This document shows, piece by piece, positions 35,872 to 43,871 of a stretch of DNA of 64,000 nt. The stretch is from Bacillus sp. 491mf (lineage in GTDB: Bacteria; Bacillota; Bacilli; Bacillales; Bacillaceae_G): contig NZ_FOLV01000001.1 of the NCBI RefSeq assembly GCF_900112415.1, forward strand, positions 1-64,000. Reading direction: 5' to 3'. The notes under the pieces were generated by a model. That model did no database searches, was not told where the DNA came from, and saw only the letters and a program-made list of their open reading frames with translations. Within the stretch, counting starts at the first letter, position 1. Every line of letters begins with the position of its first letter. The position numbers and the translations under genes are program-made.

Positions 35872-36285
35872 TTTTTTTCCTCTACTTTGTGTATTTTGTT
35901 TTACGCTTACACTGTAAGATAAAAGGTTGAAGAAAGCAAGGAATTACGCTTTGGAAAAAGTGGGAAAGGAATTGCTTGCTTCTATGTATGGGCAGATACT
36001 CTAGTGTTGGTTTGAAATTGTCTAAAATATATAAAGTCATAAAAAATAAAGGGTGGTACATATTAGCGGTGACTAATATGTACCACCCTTTTCCTTCTTG
36101 TTCCACAAACGTGTCCAATTGCGGAAGAAAAGAAAATCGAATATGAAAAATCTCATAGTTAATAAAATATCATAAACTACAACTTAAGGCTGATTTCTTA
36201 ATATAACAAGATTATGTGAACAAACCGCTTTTCTTTTGACTTTTTATTTTTTTCTTGTTGAAATGGAGGAAAGGAGGAGGTTTTT
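35872..36285. repeat. Divergent intergenic region with degenerate repeat A and an isolated hairpin
   Basis: Bases 35958-36004 are a decayed repeat A copy (TTGCTTGCTTCTATGTATGGGCAG similar to its core). A 15-bp perfect hairpin, GGGTGGTACATATTA with TAATATGTACCACCC (36050-36064 with 36073-36087), stands between two genes that both start away from it. On the minus strand it is followed by TTTATTTTTTATG, so it could attenuate the quinone reductase transcript. No gene is present. Confidence 0.6.
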
Positions 36286-37113
36286 ATGCATATTTCAACA
36301 ACAACACTTCATAACGGCGTAAAAATGCCAATGCTCGGTTTAGGAGTATATAAGGCGAAAGAAGGAGAAGAAGTAAAACGAGCGGTGAAGACAGCGCTTG
36401 AAATTGGATACCGTTCTATTGATACAGCTACTATTTACGAAAATGAAAGCGGTGTCGGAGAAGCGATTCGTGAATTTGGAATTGCTCGGGAAGAGCTGTT
36501 TATTACAACGAAAGTATGGAACGATGAACAAGGGTATGAAACGACGCTGAAAGCTTTCGAAATGAGTTTAAAGAAATTACAGATGGATTATGTTGATTTA
36601 TATTTAATTCATTGGCCGATACGCGGGAAGTATGTGGATACATATCGTGCACTAGAAAAATTGTATGAAGAAGGGAAAGTGCGCGCGATTGGTGTATCAA
36701 ACTTTCATATTCATCATTTAAAGCATTTATTAGCAAACTGTCACATTAAACCGATGGTGAATCAAGTTGAGCTTCATCCGATGTTGGCACAATTTGAACT
36801 TCGTAATTTTTGTCAGCAAGAACAAATTCAAATGGAAGCGTGGAGCCCACTTATGCGAGGAGGAGAGGTGTTTGAGCATCCTATTATTCAAGGAATCGCT
36901 AAGAAATATGGGAAAACACCTGCTCAAGTTATTTTGCGCTGGGATATTCAAAGCGGCATTGTAACAATTCCGAAATCTGTTACACCATCTCGCATTGCTG
37001 AGAATTTTCATATTTTTGATTTTTCATTAACGGAAGAAGAAGTGTGCCAAATTGATACTTTAGATTGTAATAAGCGTTCAGGAACAAATCCAGAAAAATA
37101 CGATACGATGTAA
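36286..37113 (+). CDS. Aldo/keto reductase, YtbE/YvgN-like
   Basis: A 275-residue NADPH-dependent aldo/keto reductase. The catalytic Asp and Tyr are in [11 protein letters not shown] near 46-54, the Lys in ITTKVW near 77 and the His in LIHWP near 108; the coenzyme motif near 235 is IPKSV. Related Bacillus enzymes reduce glyoxals and other aldehydes. It has a strong GGAGGAGG ribosome site. Convergent with yqkF. Confidence 0.88.
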   Translation: MHISTTTLHNGVKMPMLGLGVYKAKEGEEVKRAVKTALEIGYRSIDTATIYENESGVGEAIREFGIAREELFITTKVWNDEQGYETTLKAFEMSLKKLQMDYVDLYLIHWPIRGKYVDTYRALEKLYEEGKVRAIGVSNFHIHHLKHLLANCHIKPMVNQVELHPMLAQFELRNFCQQEQIQMEAWSPLMRGGEVFEHPIIQGIAKKYGKTPAQVILRWDIQSGIVTIPKSVTPSRIAENFHIFDFSLTEEEVCQIDTLDCNKRSGTNPEKYDTM

Positions 37114-37143
37114 AAAGCTACCGATTTTCGGTAGCTTTTTTAG
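37110..37143. terminator. Shared terminator, two aldo/keto reductase genes
   Basis: AAAAAGCTACCGA and TCGGTAGCTTTTT (37112-37124 with 37126-37138) with T-runs on both strands. Confidence 0.88.
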
Positions 37144-38054
37144 CGATGAGATTCATATGTATCCAATTTTAAAAGTGATTGAATATGTTTATATTGTTTG
37201 TCTGTCAATGCATTTGTAGTGCCTGCTTTTATGTTTTCACGTAATTGGTCAATTGAGCTAGCGCCTGGAATGAGAGCTGCAATTGTGGGATTATGCAGGC
37301 AATATTGAAGTGCGGTTTCTGTTAGTGAGCGCTCATCTGTTATTTCTTTTATATGAGAGACAGCTTGAGTTACTTCATCAAAGCTGTAAGAGAGATAGTC
37401 CTTTTCTTTCACTTTGGCTAATTTTTGTTCATTGTTATGAGTTAATAAACCTTTTGCAAGTGAACCGCGGGCAATGACGCTAATATTGTGTTCTTGTAAG
37501 AATGGGAACCATTCTTCTGGGCGGCGATTAAGCATGCTGTATTCCATTAAAACACTTACAATATTAGAGCGTTCTGCATATTGGCGAATGACATTAGGAC
37601 GAATGGAAGAAATTCCGTAATGACGAATCAATCCTTCTTGTTTTAGTTCTTCAAATGTTTCAATGATTTCGTCAAAATGATCTTCAATTGTTCCGCCGTG
37701 CAACTGATATAAATCAATATAATCCGTCTTTAATCGGCGCAGGCTTTCTTTTACTTCTTCTTTTATATATGCCTTAGAAGGATCCCAGGACCAACCGTTT
37801 TTTTCTTCTGTCCAGCGGTTTCCAACTTTTGTGGCAAGGGTGACGTGCTCTCGTTTCCCTTGTAGTGCTTTTCCAACAAACTCTTCATTTAATCCATAAT
37901 TATATAAATCGGCTGTATCCAAGAAATTAATGCCTAAATCTAACGCTTCATGAATGATTTGAATGGCTTCTGATTCATTTGTCCCAAGTGACATGCATCC
38001 AAATCCAATTTCACTTACATATAAATCTGAATTTCCTAATTGACGTGTTTTCAT
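37140..38054 (-). CDS. yqkF: Aldo/keto reductase, YqkF-like
   Basis: A 304-residue aldo/keto reductase of the AKR11/YqkF branch. The catalytic residues lie in FLDTADLYNYG near 44-52, TKVGNRW near 76 and YQLHGG near 115. The gene order yqkE, yqkF, mciZ, nudF matches B. subtilis. Good AGGAGG ribosome site. Substrate unknown. Confidence 0.88.
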   Translation of the reverse strand: MKTRQLGNSDLYVSEIGFGCMSLGTNESEAIQIIHEALDLGINFLDTADLYNYGLNEEFVGKALQGKREHVTLATKVGNRWTEEKNGWSWDPSKAYIKEEVKESLRRLKTDYIDLYQLHGGTIEDHFDEIIETFEELKQEGLIRHYGISSIRPNVIRQYAERSNIVSVLMEYSMLNRRPEEWFPFLQEHNISVIARGSLAKGLLTHNNEQKLAKVKEKDYLSYSFDEVTQAVSHIKEITDERSLTETALQYCLHNPTIAALIPGASSIDQLRENIKAGTTNALTDKQYKHIQSLLKLDTYESHR

Positions 38055-38107
38055 AATATTCCTCCTTACTTATATTGTACGAAAGCGTAAGGAGTTTCAC
38101 AAACACT

Positions 38108-38242
38108 TTACATTTGTGTATTTGTAATCCAGTCATGAACGTTTTTATAACGTTGTTCATATTGTTTTAGCATATGACGAATTTCCCAAGCTTTTCCGAC
38201 TAACGTTACTCGATTTGGTAAAATATATATTTTCATTTTCAT
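38108..38242 (-). CDS. mciZ: MciZ, mother-cell inhibitor of FtsZ
   Basis: A 44-codon gene too short for ordinary annotation. The product is a basic peptide with the segment TLVGKAWEIR (residues 13-22) and VHDWI near the end, the hallmarks of MciZ, a 40-residue peptide that caps FtsZ filaments in the mother cell of sporulating B. subtilis. It also stands between yqkF and nudF, as there. ATG 38242 has GGGAG four bases upstream; ATG 38236 gives an N-terminus that aligns residue by residue with the B. subtilis peptide and may be the true start. A sigma-E-like promoter is in front. Confidence 0.85.
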   Translation of the reverse strand: MKMKIYILPNRVTLVGKAWEIRHMLKQYEQRYKNVHDWITNTQM

Positions 38243-38264
38243 CTCGCTCCCTTCAATGTGATAG

Positions 38265-38293
38265 AATGTATGAAGAAAGATTAGGAAATAGAA
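38265..38293 (-). promoter_or_regulatory. Sigma-E-like promoter of mciZ
   Basis: Read on the minus strand: TTCTATT (plus 38287-38293), 14 bases, CATACATT (plus 38265-38272). The -10 fits the sigma-E consensus CATACANT exactly and the -35 fits 5 of 7 positions; the spacing is standard. mciZ of B. subtilis is known to be expressed in the mother cell. Confidence 0.65.
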
Positions 38294-38310
38294 CAGGGAG
38301 ATGAAGTCTT

Positions 38311-38850
38311 ATGAGTAATCTTGAAGAAAGAACGATTGCGACTGAGCCTATTTTTGATGGAAGAGTAATTAAAGTTCGTGTTGATGAAGTAGTATTGCCA
38401 AATGGTGAGACGAGCAAACGTGAAATTGTGAAGCATCCTGGTGCGGTAGCGATTATTGCGATTACAGATGATAAAAAAATTGTGTTAGTTGAGCAGTATC
38501 GGAAAGCGATGGAAAAAGCGCTTGTAGAAATTCCTGCTGGAAAGTTGGAGCAAGGAGAAAAACCTGAAGTCACAGCAATTCGTGAATTAGAAGAAGAAAC
38601 AGGGTACATATGTGATAACATGGAACTCATTACGTCATTCTACACTTCACCAGGGTTTGCAGATGAAATTGTATACGTATATGAAGCAACTGGCCTGAAA
38701 AAGAAAGAGGACAAAGCGGATCTAGATGAAGATGAGTTTGTTGAGTTAATGGAAGTATCATTAGAAGAAGCGCTGCAACTAATAAACGAGCAACGTATTC
38801 ATGATGCAAAGACAATGTTTGCAATTCAATATTTACAATTAAAAAAATAA
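38311..38850 (+). CDS. nudF: ADP-ribose pyrophosphatase, Nudix hydrolase
   Basis: NudF, 179 residues, hydrolyses ADP-ribose to AMP and ribose-5-phosphate. The Nudix box GX5EX7REUXEEXGU is complete in GKLEQGEKPEVTAIRELEEETGY near 76-98 (G, E, R-E and E-E-x-G in place). The N-terminal strand and C-terminal helix are those of the ADP-ribose group. GAGATGAAG lies upstream of the ATG. A strong terminator follows. Confidence 0.92.
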   Translation: MSNLEERTIATEPIFDGRVIKVRVDEVVLPNGETSKREIVKHPGAVAIIAITDDKKIVLVEQYRKAMEKALVEIPAGKLEQGEKPEVTAIRELEEETGYICDNMELITSFYTSPGFADEIVYVYEATGLKKKEDKADLDEDEFVELMEVSLEEALQLINEQRIHDAKTMFAIQYLQLKK

Positions 38851-38883
38851 ACACTCGCTTTATGCGAGTGTTTATTTTTTTAG
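38841..38883. terminator. Terminator after nudF
   Basis: AATAAACACTCGC/GCGAGTGTTTATT (about 38847-38859 with 38865-38877) with T-runs in both directions; it also faces the convergent GNAT gene. Confidence 0.88.
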
Positions 38884-38909
38884 AATGTGAAAATGACTAG
38901 CTACTTACT

Positions 38910-39461
38910 TTATTGTATTTTTGCATATACACACGTATCACGTAAACTACCATCAGGAGCAAGGAAATCATTTTCGTGCGTACCTTCTAGAATAAACTCT
39001 AGGCGCTCTGCAACTAATCGTGCGTTTGTATTATTCGCATCACAGCGAATTTCAAGACGTTTTGCCCCAAGTTTATCGAAAGCGAATTGAACTGCCCCTT
39101 TTAATGCTTCTGTCATATATCCTTGTTTTGTATAAGAACTATGAATCCAAAAGCTAATAGAAAACTTTGGGATATCCCAATTTTCTGGATGAAGAGTGAG
39201 TGCACCGATGAAAGTACCCGATGTTTTCTCGTATAGATGGAACGGTAATGTTTCGCGGAGTAAAAATTTTCCATGTGCCGCTCTAACTGCTGATTCTGCT
39301 GATTCTTCAGTTTCGTGTGTAATAGCCATCCATGGCTGCAGGTCTTCTAAAGAAGCTTGAATTGCTTCGTAAACTTCCGCTCCATCACCTGGGAACGGTT
39401 TCCGCACTTGTAAGCGCTCAGTCTGAAATAATGTTGGAAAATCTAATAATAGTTGTTTCAA
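38910..39461 (-). CDS. GNAT family acetyltransferase, RimJ/RimL type
   Basis: A 183-residue acetyltransferase. TERLQVRKP near 14, the acetyl-CoA-binding loop near 112-118 (SYTKQGYMTEAL) and RCDANNTNARLVAERLEF near 140-157 are typical of the RimJ/L group that acetylates ribosomal proteins or small molecules. It starts at TTG 39461, with GGAGGG seven bases upstream; the longer ATG-started frames are not supported. Confidence 0.82.
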   Translation of the reverse strand: MKQLLLDFPTLFQTERLQVRKPFPGDGAEVYEAIQASLEDLQPWMAITHETEESAESAVRAAHGKFLLRETLPFHLYEKTSGTFIGALTLHPENWDIPKFSISFWIHSSYTKQGYMTEALKGAVQFAFDKLGAKRLEIRCDANNTNARLVAERLEFILEGTHENDFLAPDGSLRDTCVYAKIQ

Positions 39462-39758
39462 ACGAAATCCCTCCTATTCTCTTCTTTTAAGTTTAGCAAA
39501 GTGGCGTGGAATTTCAATGTTAATTCGTCATACTTTTTTCTTTCTATCATACATTCTATATAGATACAAATTGAAAAACCGACATAAAACCATTTTTTAT
39601 CGGTGGGCGAGAGCATCTGGCCATGCATAGAAGCGGTCAGGTCCTTATTCTGCCATATGAGAAGTGAAAACAAAGAGTGTAGGTTCTTTTTCTGTATAGC
39701 TAGACAAAGATGTCGAAAATCAAAATGAATTTAAATAGTAAGGGAAAGGACGGAGGGA
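39462..39758. repeat. Intergenic region with a repeat A copy
   Basis: The repeat A core, minus orientation, is at 39601-39655 (GTGGGCGAGAGCATCTGGCC, then ATAGAAGCGGTCAGG). The rest up to spoIIM is AT-rich. I looked for a sigma-E promoter of spoIIM here and found none that I trust. Confidence 0.7.
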
Positions 39759-40415
39759 ATGAAAATGCTAAGGAAATCATCTTGGCAAGATCGTATAACA
39801 TATCATGTACAAGAGCATTCTTCACTATATGTATTTGTAGCAGTTCTTTTATTAATGGGCGTTATTTTTGGAGCGATTCTTGTGAATAGTTTACAAGTAA
39901 GTCAAAAGCAAGATTTATACTTTTATTTGAGTCGTTTTTTTGGACAAGTTTCCAAAGGACAATTTGCAAATGCAGGTGAGATGTTTCGAGAAAGTTACTT
40001 ATCGCAACTGAAATACATTGGCTTTATTTGGATTTTAGGTATTTCCATCATCGGTTTACCACTTATTTTTATTTTATTATTTTTAAAAGGAGTCGTTGTT
40101 GGGTTTACAGTAGGCTTTTTAGTGAGTCAACTCGGTTGGAACGGTCTATTATTAGTATTTGTAGCTGTACTTCCACAAAATATAATTATCATACCGACGT
40201 TTCTTATTATGACGACGATTGCAGCTAGCTTTTCATTACGAATGATAAGGCATCAATTCATTCGTAAAGTAAATGAGCCATTGCTACCACTTTTTATGCG
40301 CTATACTTGCTTTTTTCTTATTATCGGTGTGGTATTAGCCGTTGCTTCAGGAATTGAAGCGTATGTATCGCCAACTTTTATGAAACAAGTCATGGATACT
40401 ATTAATAAAAAATAA
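39759..40415 (+). CDS. spoIIM: Stage II sporulation protein M
   Basis: SpoIIM, 218 residues, is a membrane protein of the SpoIID-SpoIIM-SpoIIP complex that remodels septal peptidoglycan for engulfment. It has about five hydrophobic helices, a cytoplasmic N-terminus and conserved Ser/Pro turns (LPQNIIIIPTF near 139). Place beside fur and yqzK agrees with Bacillus. ATG 39759; ATG 39765 is possible. The ribosome site is GGAGGG. Confidence 0.92.
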   Translation: MKMLRKSSWQDRITYHVQEHSSLYVFVAVLLLMGVIFGAILVNSLQVSQKQDLYFYLSRFFGQVSKGQFANAGEMFRESYLSQLKYIGFIWILGISIIGLPLIFILLFLKGVVVGFTVGFLVSQLGWNGLLLVFVAVLPQNIIIIPTFLIMTTIAASFSLRMIRHQFIRKVNEPLLPLFMRYTCFFLIIGVVLAVASGIEAYVSPTFMKQVMDTINKK

Positions 40416-40423
40416 TTACACTT

Positions 40424-40438
40424 TGAGAATTACTATCA
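40424..40438 (+). promoter_or_regulatory. Candidate Fur-type box upstream of fur
   Basis: TGAGAATTACTATCA fits the Fur/PerR 7-1-7 box TGATAATNATTATCA at 12 of 14 defined positions. It lies 22 bases before the fur -35. The closely related PerR box fits less well (10 of 14). It suggests that iron or peroxide sensing controls fur. Confidence 0.5.
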
Positions 40439-40460
40439 AGTAATTTTGATTATTTTTCTT

Positions 40461-40488
40461 TTGACAGTTGCCCTTCTTCTGATATAAT
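40461..40488 (+). promoter_or_regulatory. fur promoter
   Basis: TTGACA (40461-40466), a 16-base spacer and TATAAT (40483-40488) are a full-consensus sigma-A promoter. Confidence 0.85.
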
Positions 40489-40522
40489 GGGGTAAGAGTG
40501 GCGAGGGAGGGAGTAGTACCGA

Positions 40523-40978
40523 ATGGAAGAAAGAATTGATCGAATTAAGAAGCAATTACATGCAGCGAGTTATAAATTAACACCACAACGTGAAGCAACA
40601 GTTCGCGTGCTGCTAGAAAATGAAGAAGACCATTTAAGCGCGGAAGATGTTTACCTCCTTGTGAAAGAAAAGTCGCCAGAGATCGGACTTGCAACCGTCT
40701 ATCGGACTTTGGAGTTATTATCCGAGTTAAAGATTGTCGACAAGATTAATTTCGGTGACGGTGTTTCGCGCTATGACTTACGCCAAGAAGGAGCATCACG
40801 TTTTCATCATCATTTAATTTGTACGGAATGCGGTGCAGTAGAGGAAATTCAAGAAGATTTACTTGGCGAAGTAGAAAAAAGAGTAGAACAAGAGTGGCGC
40901 TTTAAAGTAAAAGACCATCGCTTAACGTTCCACGGTATTTGTGAAAATTGTCAAGAAAAATTAACAGAAGAAAATTAA
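40523..40978 (+). CDS. fur: Fur family regulator, probably Fur
   Basis: A 151-residue metal-dependent repressor. The N-terminal winged helix has LTPQREATVRVLLE near 18 and ATVYRTLELL near 56. The metal site region is RFHHHLICTECG near 91-102, and CENC near 140 makes the second structural zinc Cys pair. Position upstream of yqzK and xerD identifies it as Fur rather than PerR or Zur. The ribosome site is GAGGGAGG. Confidence 0.93.
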   Translation: MEERIDRIKKQLHAASYKLTPQREATVRVLLENEEDHLSAEDVYLLVKEKSPEIGLATVYRTLELLSELKIVDKINFGDGVSRYDLRQEGASRFHHHLICTECGAVEEIQEDLLGEVEKRVEQEWRFKVKDHRLTFHGICENCQEKLTEEN

Positions 40979-41013
40979 CCTTTTCCTATTTAGTTAGGAA
41001 GAGGTTTTTTATT
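40975..41013 (+). terminator. fur terminator
   Basis: AACCTTTTCCTA/TAGGAAGAGGTT (about 40977-40989 with 40994-41006), one mismatch or bulge allowed, and then TTTTT. Confidence 0.82.
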
Positions 41014-41082
41014 TGTAATTAGGTATAAATGATGAAAAGCTTGGCATATGTTGTAATAACATATATTTTGGAGGAAATTACA

Positions 41083-41313
41083 ATGCGCCGAGCAATGAAA
41101 GTTATTTTTGATAGTATGAAAGTATTTTTATTGTTTACCAGTTGTACCATTTTGTTTTATTTCGCTATACTATGGATAAATGAAGAATATGAAAGTTATC
41201 ATCGTTATGAAAAACCGAAGGAAGAAATGGTAGAAAAAGTATCCGGAACAGAAGAACCAGTGAAAGATGCTTTCGTAAACAGAATAATTTTTTTCTATGA
41301 AAATGGGGAGTAG
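41083..41313 (+). CDS. yqzK: YqzK family (DUF4227) membrane protein
   Basis: A 76-residue protein with one membrane helix near 11-33 (MKVFLLFTSCTILFYFAILWI) and a charged tail. It fits YqzK, a DUF4227 protein that lies between fur and xerD in Bacillus. ATG 41083 has TTGGAGGAAAT upstream; an upstream in-frame ATG is not supported. Function unknown. Confidence 0.85.
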   Translation: MRRAMKVIFDSMKVFLLFTSCTILFYFAILWINEEYESYHRYEKPKEEMVEKVSGTEEPVKDAFVNRIIFFYENGE

Positions 41314-41319
41314 AGAAGA

Positions 41320-42210
41320 GTGGAAGATCAATTACAAGATTTTATTCATTATATGGTTGTTGAAAAAGGATTAGCTAAAAATACAGTTGTATCATATGAA
41401 CGTGATCTAAAAAGCTATATGAAGTATTTACAAAAAGTAGAGGGGATTACATCTTTTCAGGATGTAACGCGAATGCATATTGTAAACTTTTTGCATCATC
41501 TAAAAGAGAATAATAAATCTTCGAAAACGATGGCGCGTCACATTGCATCTGTACGATCGTTTCATCAATTTTTATTACGTGAACGTGTTGTAGAACATGA
41601 TCCATCTGTACATATTGAAACGCCTCAAGCTGAGCGGAAATTACCGAAAGTGCTATCTATTGATGAGGTAGAAGCATTATTACAAACGCCAAAAGCAACG
41701 AGTGCCTTCGGAATTCGTGATAAGGCTATGCTAGAGTTATTATATGCAACAGGGTTACGTGTTTCTGAGTTAATAGAATTAAACATAGCTGATGTACATT
41801 TAACAATGGGTTTTGTTCGTTGCGTTGGAAAAGGAAATAAAGAGAGAATTATCCCTCTTGGCAGCTTAGCGGCAGAAGCGATTCAGCATTATATTGAAAA
41901 GGGAAGACCAGAACTATTAGGAAAGAAAACGGCAGAAGCACTCTTTTTAAATCATCATGGAAATCGTTTATCACGCCAAGGGTTTTGGAAAATTTTAAAG
42001 AGACTTGCAAAAGAAGCTAATATTCAAAAAGAACTTACACCGCATACGTTGCGTCATTCTTTTGCAACGCATTTATTAGAGAATGGAGCAGATTTAAGGG
42101 CGGTACAAGAAATGCTCGGGCATGCTGATATTTCAACAACACAAATTTATACACATGTTTCAAAAACTAGATTAAAAGATGTATATAAACAGTTTCACCC
42201 AAGGGCATGA
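41320..42210 (+). CDS. xerD: Site-specific tyrosine recombinase XerD
   Basis: XerD, 296 residues, works with XerC at dif to resolve chromosome dimers. The N-terminal SAM-like domain (about 1-95) is followed by the catalytic domain with the Arg in ATGLRVSEL near 146, [12 protein letters not shown] near 241 and the nucleophile Tyr in TTQIYTHV near 276. All catalytic residues are present. GTG start with AGAAGAG upstream. Follows yqzK by six bases. Confidence 0.95.
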   Translation: MEDQLQDFIHYMVVEKGLAKNTVVSYERDLKSYMKYLQKVEGITSFQDVTRMHIVNFLHHLKENNKSSKTMARHIASVRSFHQFLLRERVVEHDPSVHIETPQAERKLPKVLSIDEVEALLQTPKATSAFGIRDKAMLELLYATGLRVSELIELNIADVHLTMGFVRCVGKGNKERIIPLGSLAAEAIQHYIEKGRPELLGKKTAEALFLNHHGNRLSRQGFWKILKRLAKEANIQKELTPHTLRHSFATHLLENGADLRAVQEMLGHADISTTQIYTHVSKTRLKDVYKQFHPRA

Positions 42211-42349
42211 GTTTTCATGTCCTTTTGCTATTATGGTGAAAAAACTTCACAAAAACTTCACAAATATTTCGTACATTGTTTTCAGCAGAAGGCTAGAATA
42301 TGACCGTTTATTTCCTCTATACTAATATAGAACGAGGGAGGAAGTTATA

Positions 42350-43093
42350 ATGAAGAAACTTTTAATTACATTATTTATCGCCATGCTAGCCTTAGCTGGT
42401 TGCAATACGAAATCGGATGAGAAAGCGAAAAAAGATAAGCCGCTTGAAGAAGTAAAAGTAGAAGTAAAAACAAATCCTGAAACAATAAAGCCAAATGAAA
42501 AAGTAGAAGTACAAGCAATTGTTACACAAGGGAAAGAGAAAGTAACAGATGCAGATGATGTGAAATTTGAAATTTGGAAAAATGGCGAAGAGAAAAAAGA
42601 AATGGTAAATGCAAAGCATAAAGGGAACGGCGTTTATACAATTGATAAAACATTCCCATCTGAAGGTGTTTACCATATTATTGCACATACAAATGCACGT
42701 GATATGCATGTAATGCCAGAAGTAAAAGTAGCTGTTGGAAATGCAAAAGTAACAGAAGAAAAGAAAGCTCATGATAGTCACGGGGCAGGTCATGGTGATC
42801 ATAAAAGTGAGACTATGATTCATCTTATGGCAGATGGCGTAAAAGCAAATACAGAGTCTACAATGAAAGTACACGTAAAACAAAAAGAAGAAACACTAAC
42901 TGGTGCGGAAGTTCAACTTGAGATTTGGAAAGATGGTTCAGAAAAGCACGAGTTTGTTCCAGCAAAAGAAGGGAATAAAGGTGAATATACAAGCACGCAT
43001 ACATTTAAAGAAACAGGCGCATATAAAGTGAAGGTTCATGTACGAAAAGGTGATCTTCATGACCATAAAGACGAAACGGTTGAAGTGAAGTAA
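42350..43093 (+). CDS. Lipoprotein with two YtkA-like domains
   Basis: A 247-residue lipoprotein (signal peptide, lipobox LAGC, Cys19). It has two YtkA-like (FixH/CopC-type beta) domains of about 85 residues each, near 36-125 and 160-247, both with the V-x-F-E/L-E-I-W-K-(N/D)-G motif. They are joined by a His-rich linker (AHDSHGAGHGDHKSE near 138-152). Such domains may bind copper or take part in peptide or metal handling at the cell surface. A GAGGGAGG ribosome site and a terminator flank it. Possibly a duplication of a YtkA ancestor. Confidence 0.8.
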   Translation: MKKLLITLFIAMLALAGCNTKSDEKAKKDKPLEEVKVEVKTNPETIKPNEKVEVQAIVTQGKEKVTDADDVKFEIWKNGEEKKEMVNAKHKGNGVYTIDKTFPSEGVYHIIAHTNARDMHVMPEVKVAVGNAKVTEEKKAHDSHGAGHGDHKSETMIHLMADGVKANTESTMKVHVKQKEETLTGAEVQLEIWKDGSEKHEFVPAKEGNKGEYTSTHTFKETGAYKVKVHVRKGDLHDHKDETVEVK

Positions 43094-43095
43094 GG

Positions 43096-43122
43096 AACAG
43101 CTCTTTGAAAGAGCTGTTTTTT
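43096..43122 (+). terminator. Terminator after the YtkA-like gene
   Basis: AACAGCTC/GAGCTGTT (43096-43103 with 43111-43118) followed by TTTTTT. Its T-run is shared with the palindrome below. Confidence 0.85.
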
Positions 43123-43168
43123 ATTTATTGTTTCAAGTTATATATAACTTGAAACAATAAATAAAAAA
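43117..43168. repeat. 52-bp perfect palindrome
   Basis: The two 26-bp arms, meeting between 43142 and 43143 (...AAGTTATA and TATAACTT...), are perfectly complementary. It is AT-rich and lies directly before the 195-bp mobile-element-like insert. It may be a cruciform, a terminator for DNA from the right, or the target region of an insertion. Confidence 0.85.
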
Positions 43169-43375
43169 ACCGTAACTACTCAGTTACTCTATGAAAAAAA
43201 GGCAGAAAAGCAATTTTTTTAAATGGTCGAGAAGGACTGGCTATGTATAGAAGCGGTCAGGGCCTTTTCCTGCCACGTGCAAAGTTTTAAAATGCGAGGT
43301 GCATTACCATTTTTATCTTCATGGCAGCAATCTATCTGCTAATGAAGTGTATGGTTGAGTAGTTACAAAAAAACC
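43163..43375. mobile_element. MITE-like 195-bp insert with terminal inverted repeats
   Basis: The element at 43172-43366 begins with GTAACTACTCA and ends with TGAGTAGTTAC, perfect 11-bp terminal inverted repeats. It is flanked on both sides by AAAAAAACC (43163-43171 and 43367-43375), as a 9-bp target duplication. It contains a repeat A core in minus orientation (about 43224-43278) and codes for no transposase, so it would depend on one in trans. A related copy at 53975-54101 keeps only one of the end repeats. Confidence 0.7.
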
Positions 43376-43376
43376 T

Positions 43377-43530
43377 TTCTTTTTAGATGGGCGAGCCACT
43401 TCCACATTTCTTTATTGTCCAGCTCTAGCGGCTAGAATCTCCGGCCGTTTCGCCCCCCTCGGACGAGGCAAAAAGCACCTCTCCGTCTTTGGCGTGGGCG
43501 TCCTGTGATTCTGAGCGAGCCGCTTCTGCT
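43377..43530. repeat. Repeat A fragment and GC-rich repeat C
   Basis: A short piece of the A family (GATGGGCGAGC, about 43387-43397) is followed by a GC-rich unit, about 43413-43530, beginning GTCCAGCTCTAGCGGCTAG and holding GCGTGGGCGTCC. Units of this type are, from memory, common in Bacillus intergenic DNA. No coding function is seen. Confidence 0.55.
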
Positions 43531-43537
43531 TTTCTTA

Positions 43538-43637
43538 AGAAGTTAGGTGGGAGATAAACTGCCCGTAAAAGCTCGATTGGTTCAACTAATAATCAGTGGG
43601 GGATGAAAAAACCCCCACTGATTAAAGTTTCACTTTA
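43538..43637. repeat. Repeat B, full copy upstream of deoB
   Basis: It contains a small first hairpin (GGTGGG/TGCCC region, 43545-43565), the linker CGTAAAAGCTCGATTGGTTC, a strong second hairpin (TCAGTGGGGG with CCCCCACTGA) and the tail AAAGTTTCACTTTA. It is nearly identical to 59798-59898 (a few changes over about 100 bases). Confidence 0.85.
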
Positions 43638-43766
43638 TATGTTGAAAAAACCAAAATGGATTTATATATTAGTTTCATTAGCACTTCTGTGAAGAATAGA
43701 TTACAATAAAATGTGTAGAAAATATGAAATGTGAAAAAATTTATTAAAAAGAAAGCGTGAACATGT

Positions 43767-43800
43767 TATGATAGCTGTATAAGACGTCTGACATCTGACT
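43767..43800 (+). promoter_or_regulatory. Possible deoB promoter -10 and operator repeats
   Basis: TATGAT (43767-43772) could be the -10. Just downstream are the palindrome AGACGTCT (43782-43789) and the direct repeat TCTGAC-A-TCTGAC (43787-43799), which overlap. A repressor site is plausible here but no regulator is known. Confidence 0.35.
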
Positions 43801-43871
43801 TAGAAGAAGAAGGAAGTTTTTACAGCAAATTGAACATACTACATTAGTAGCATATATAGGAGGTTACAGTT

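Noticed and set aside
36040-36095. T-box leader
   Set aside because: Only the AGGGTGGTAC similarity is present; no specifier loop, and the hairpin is perfect.
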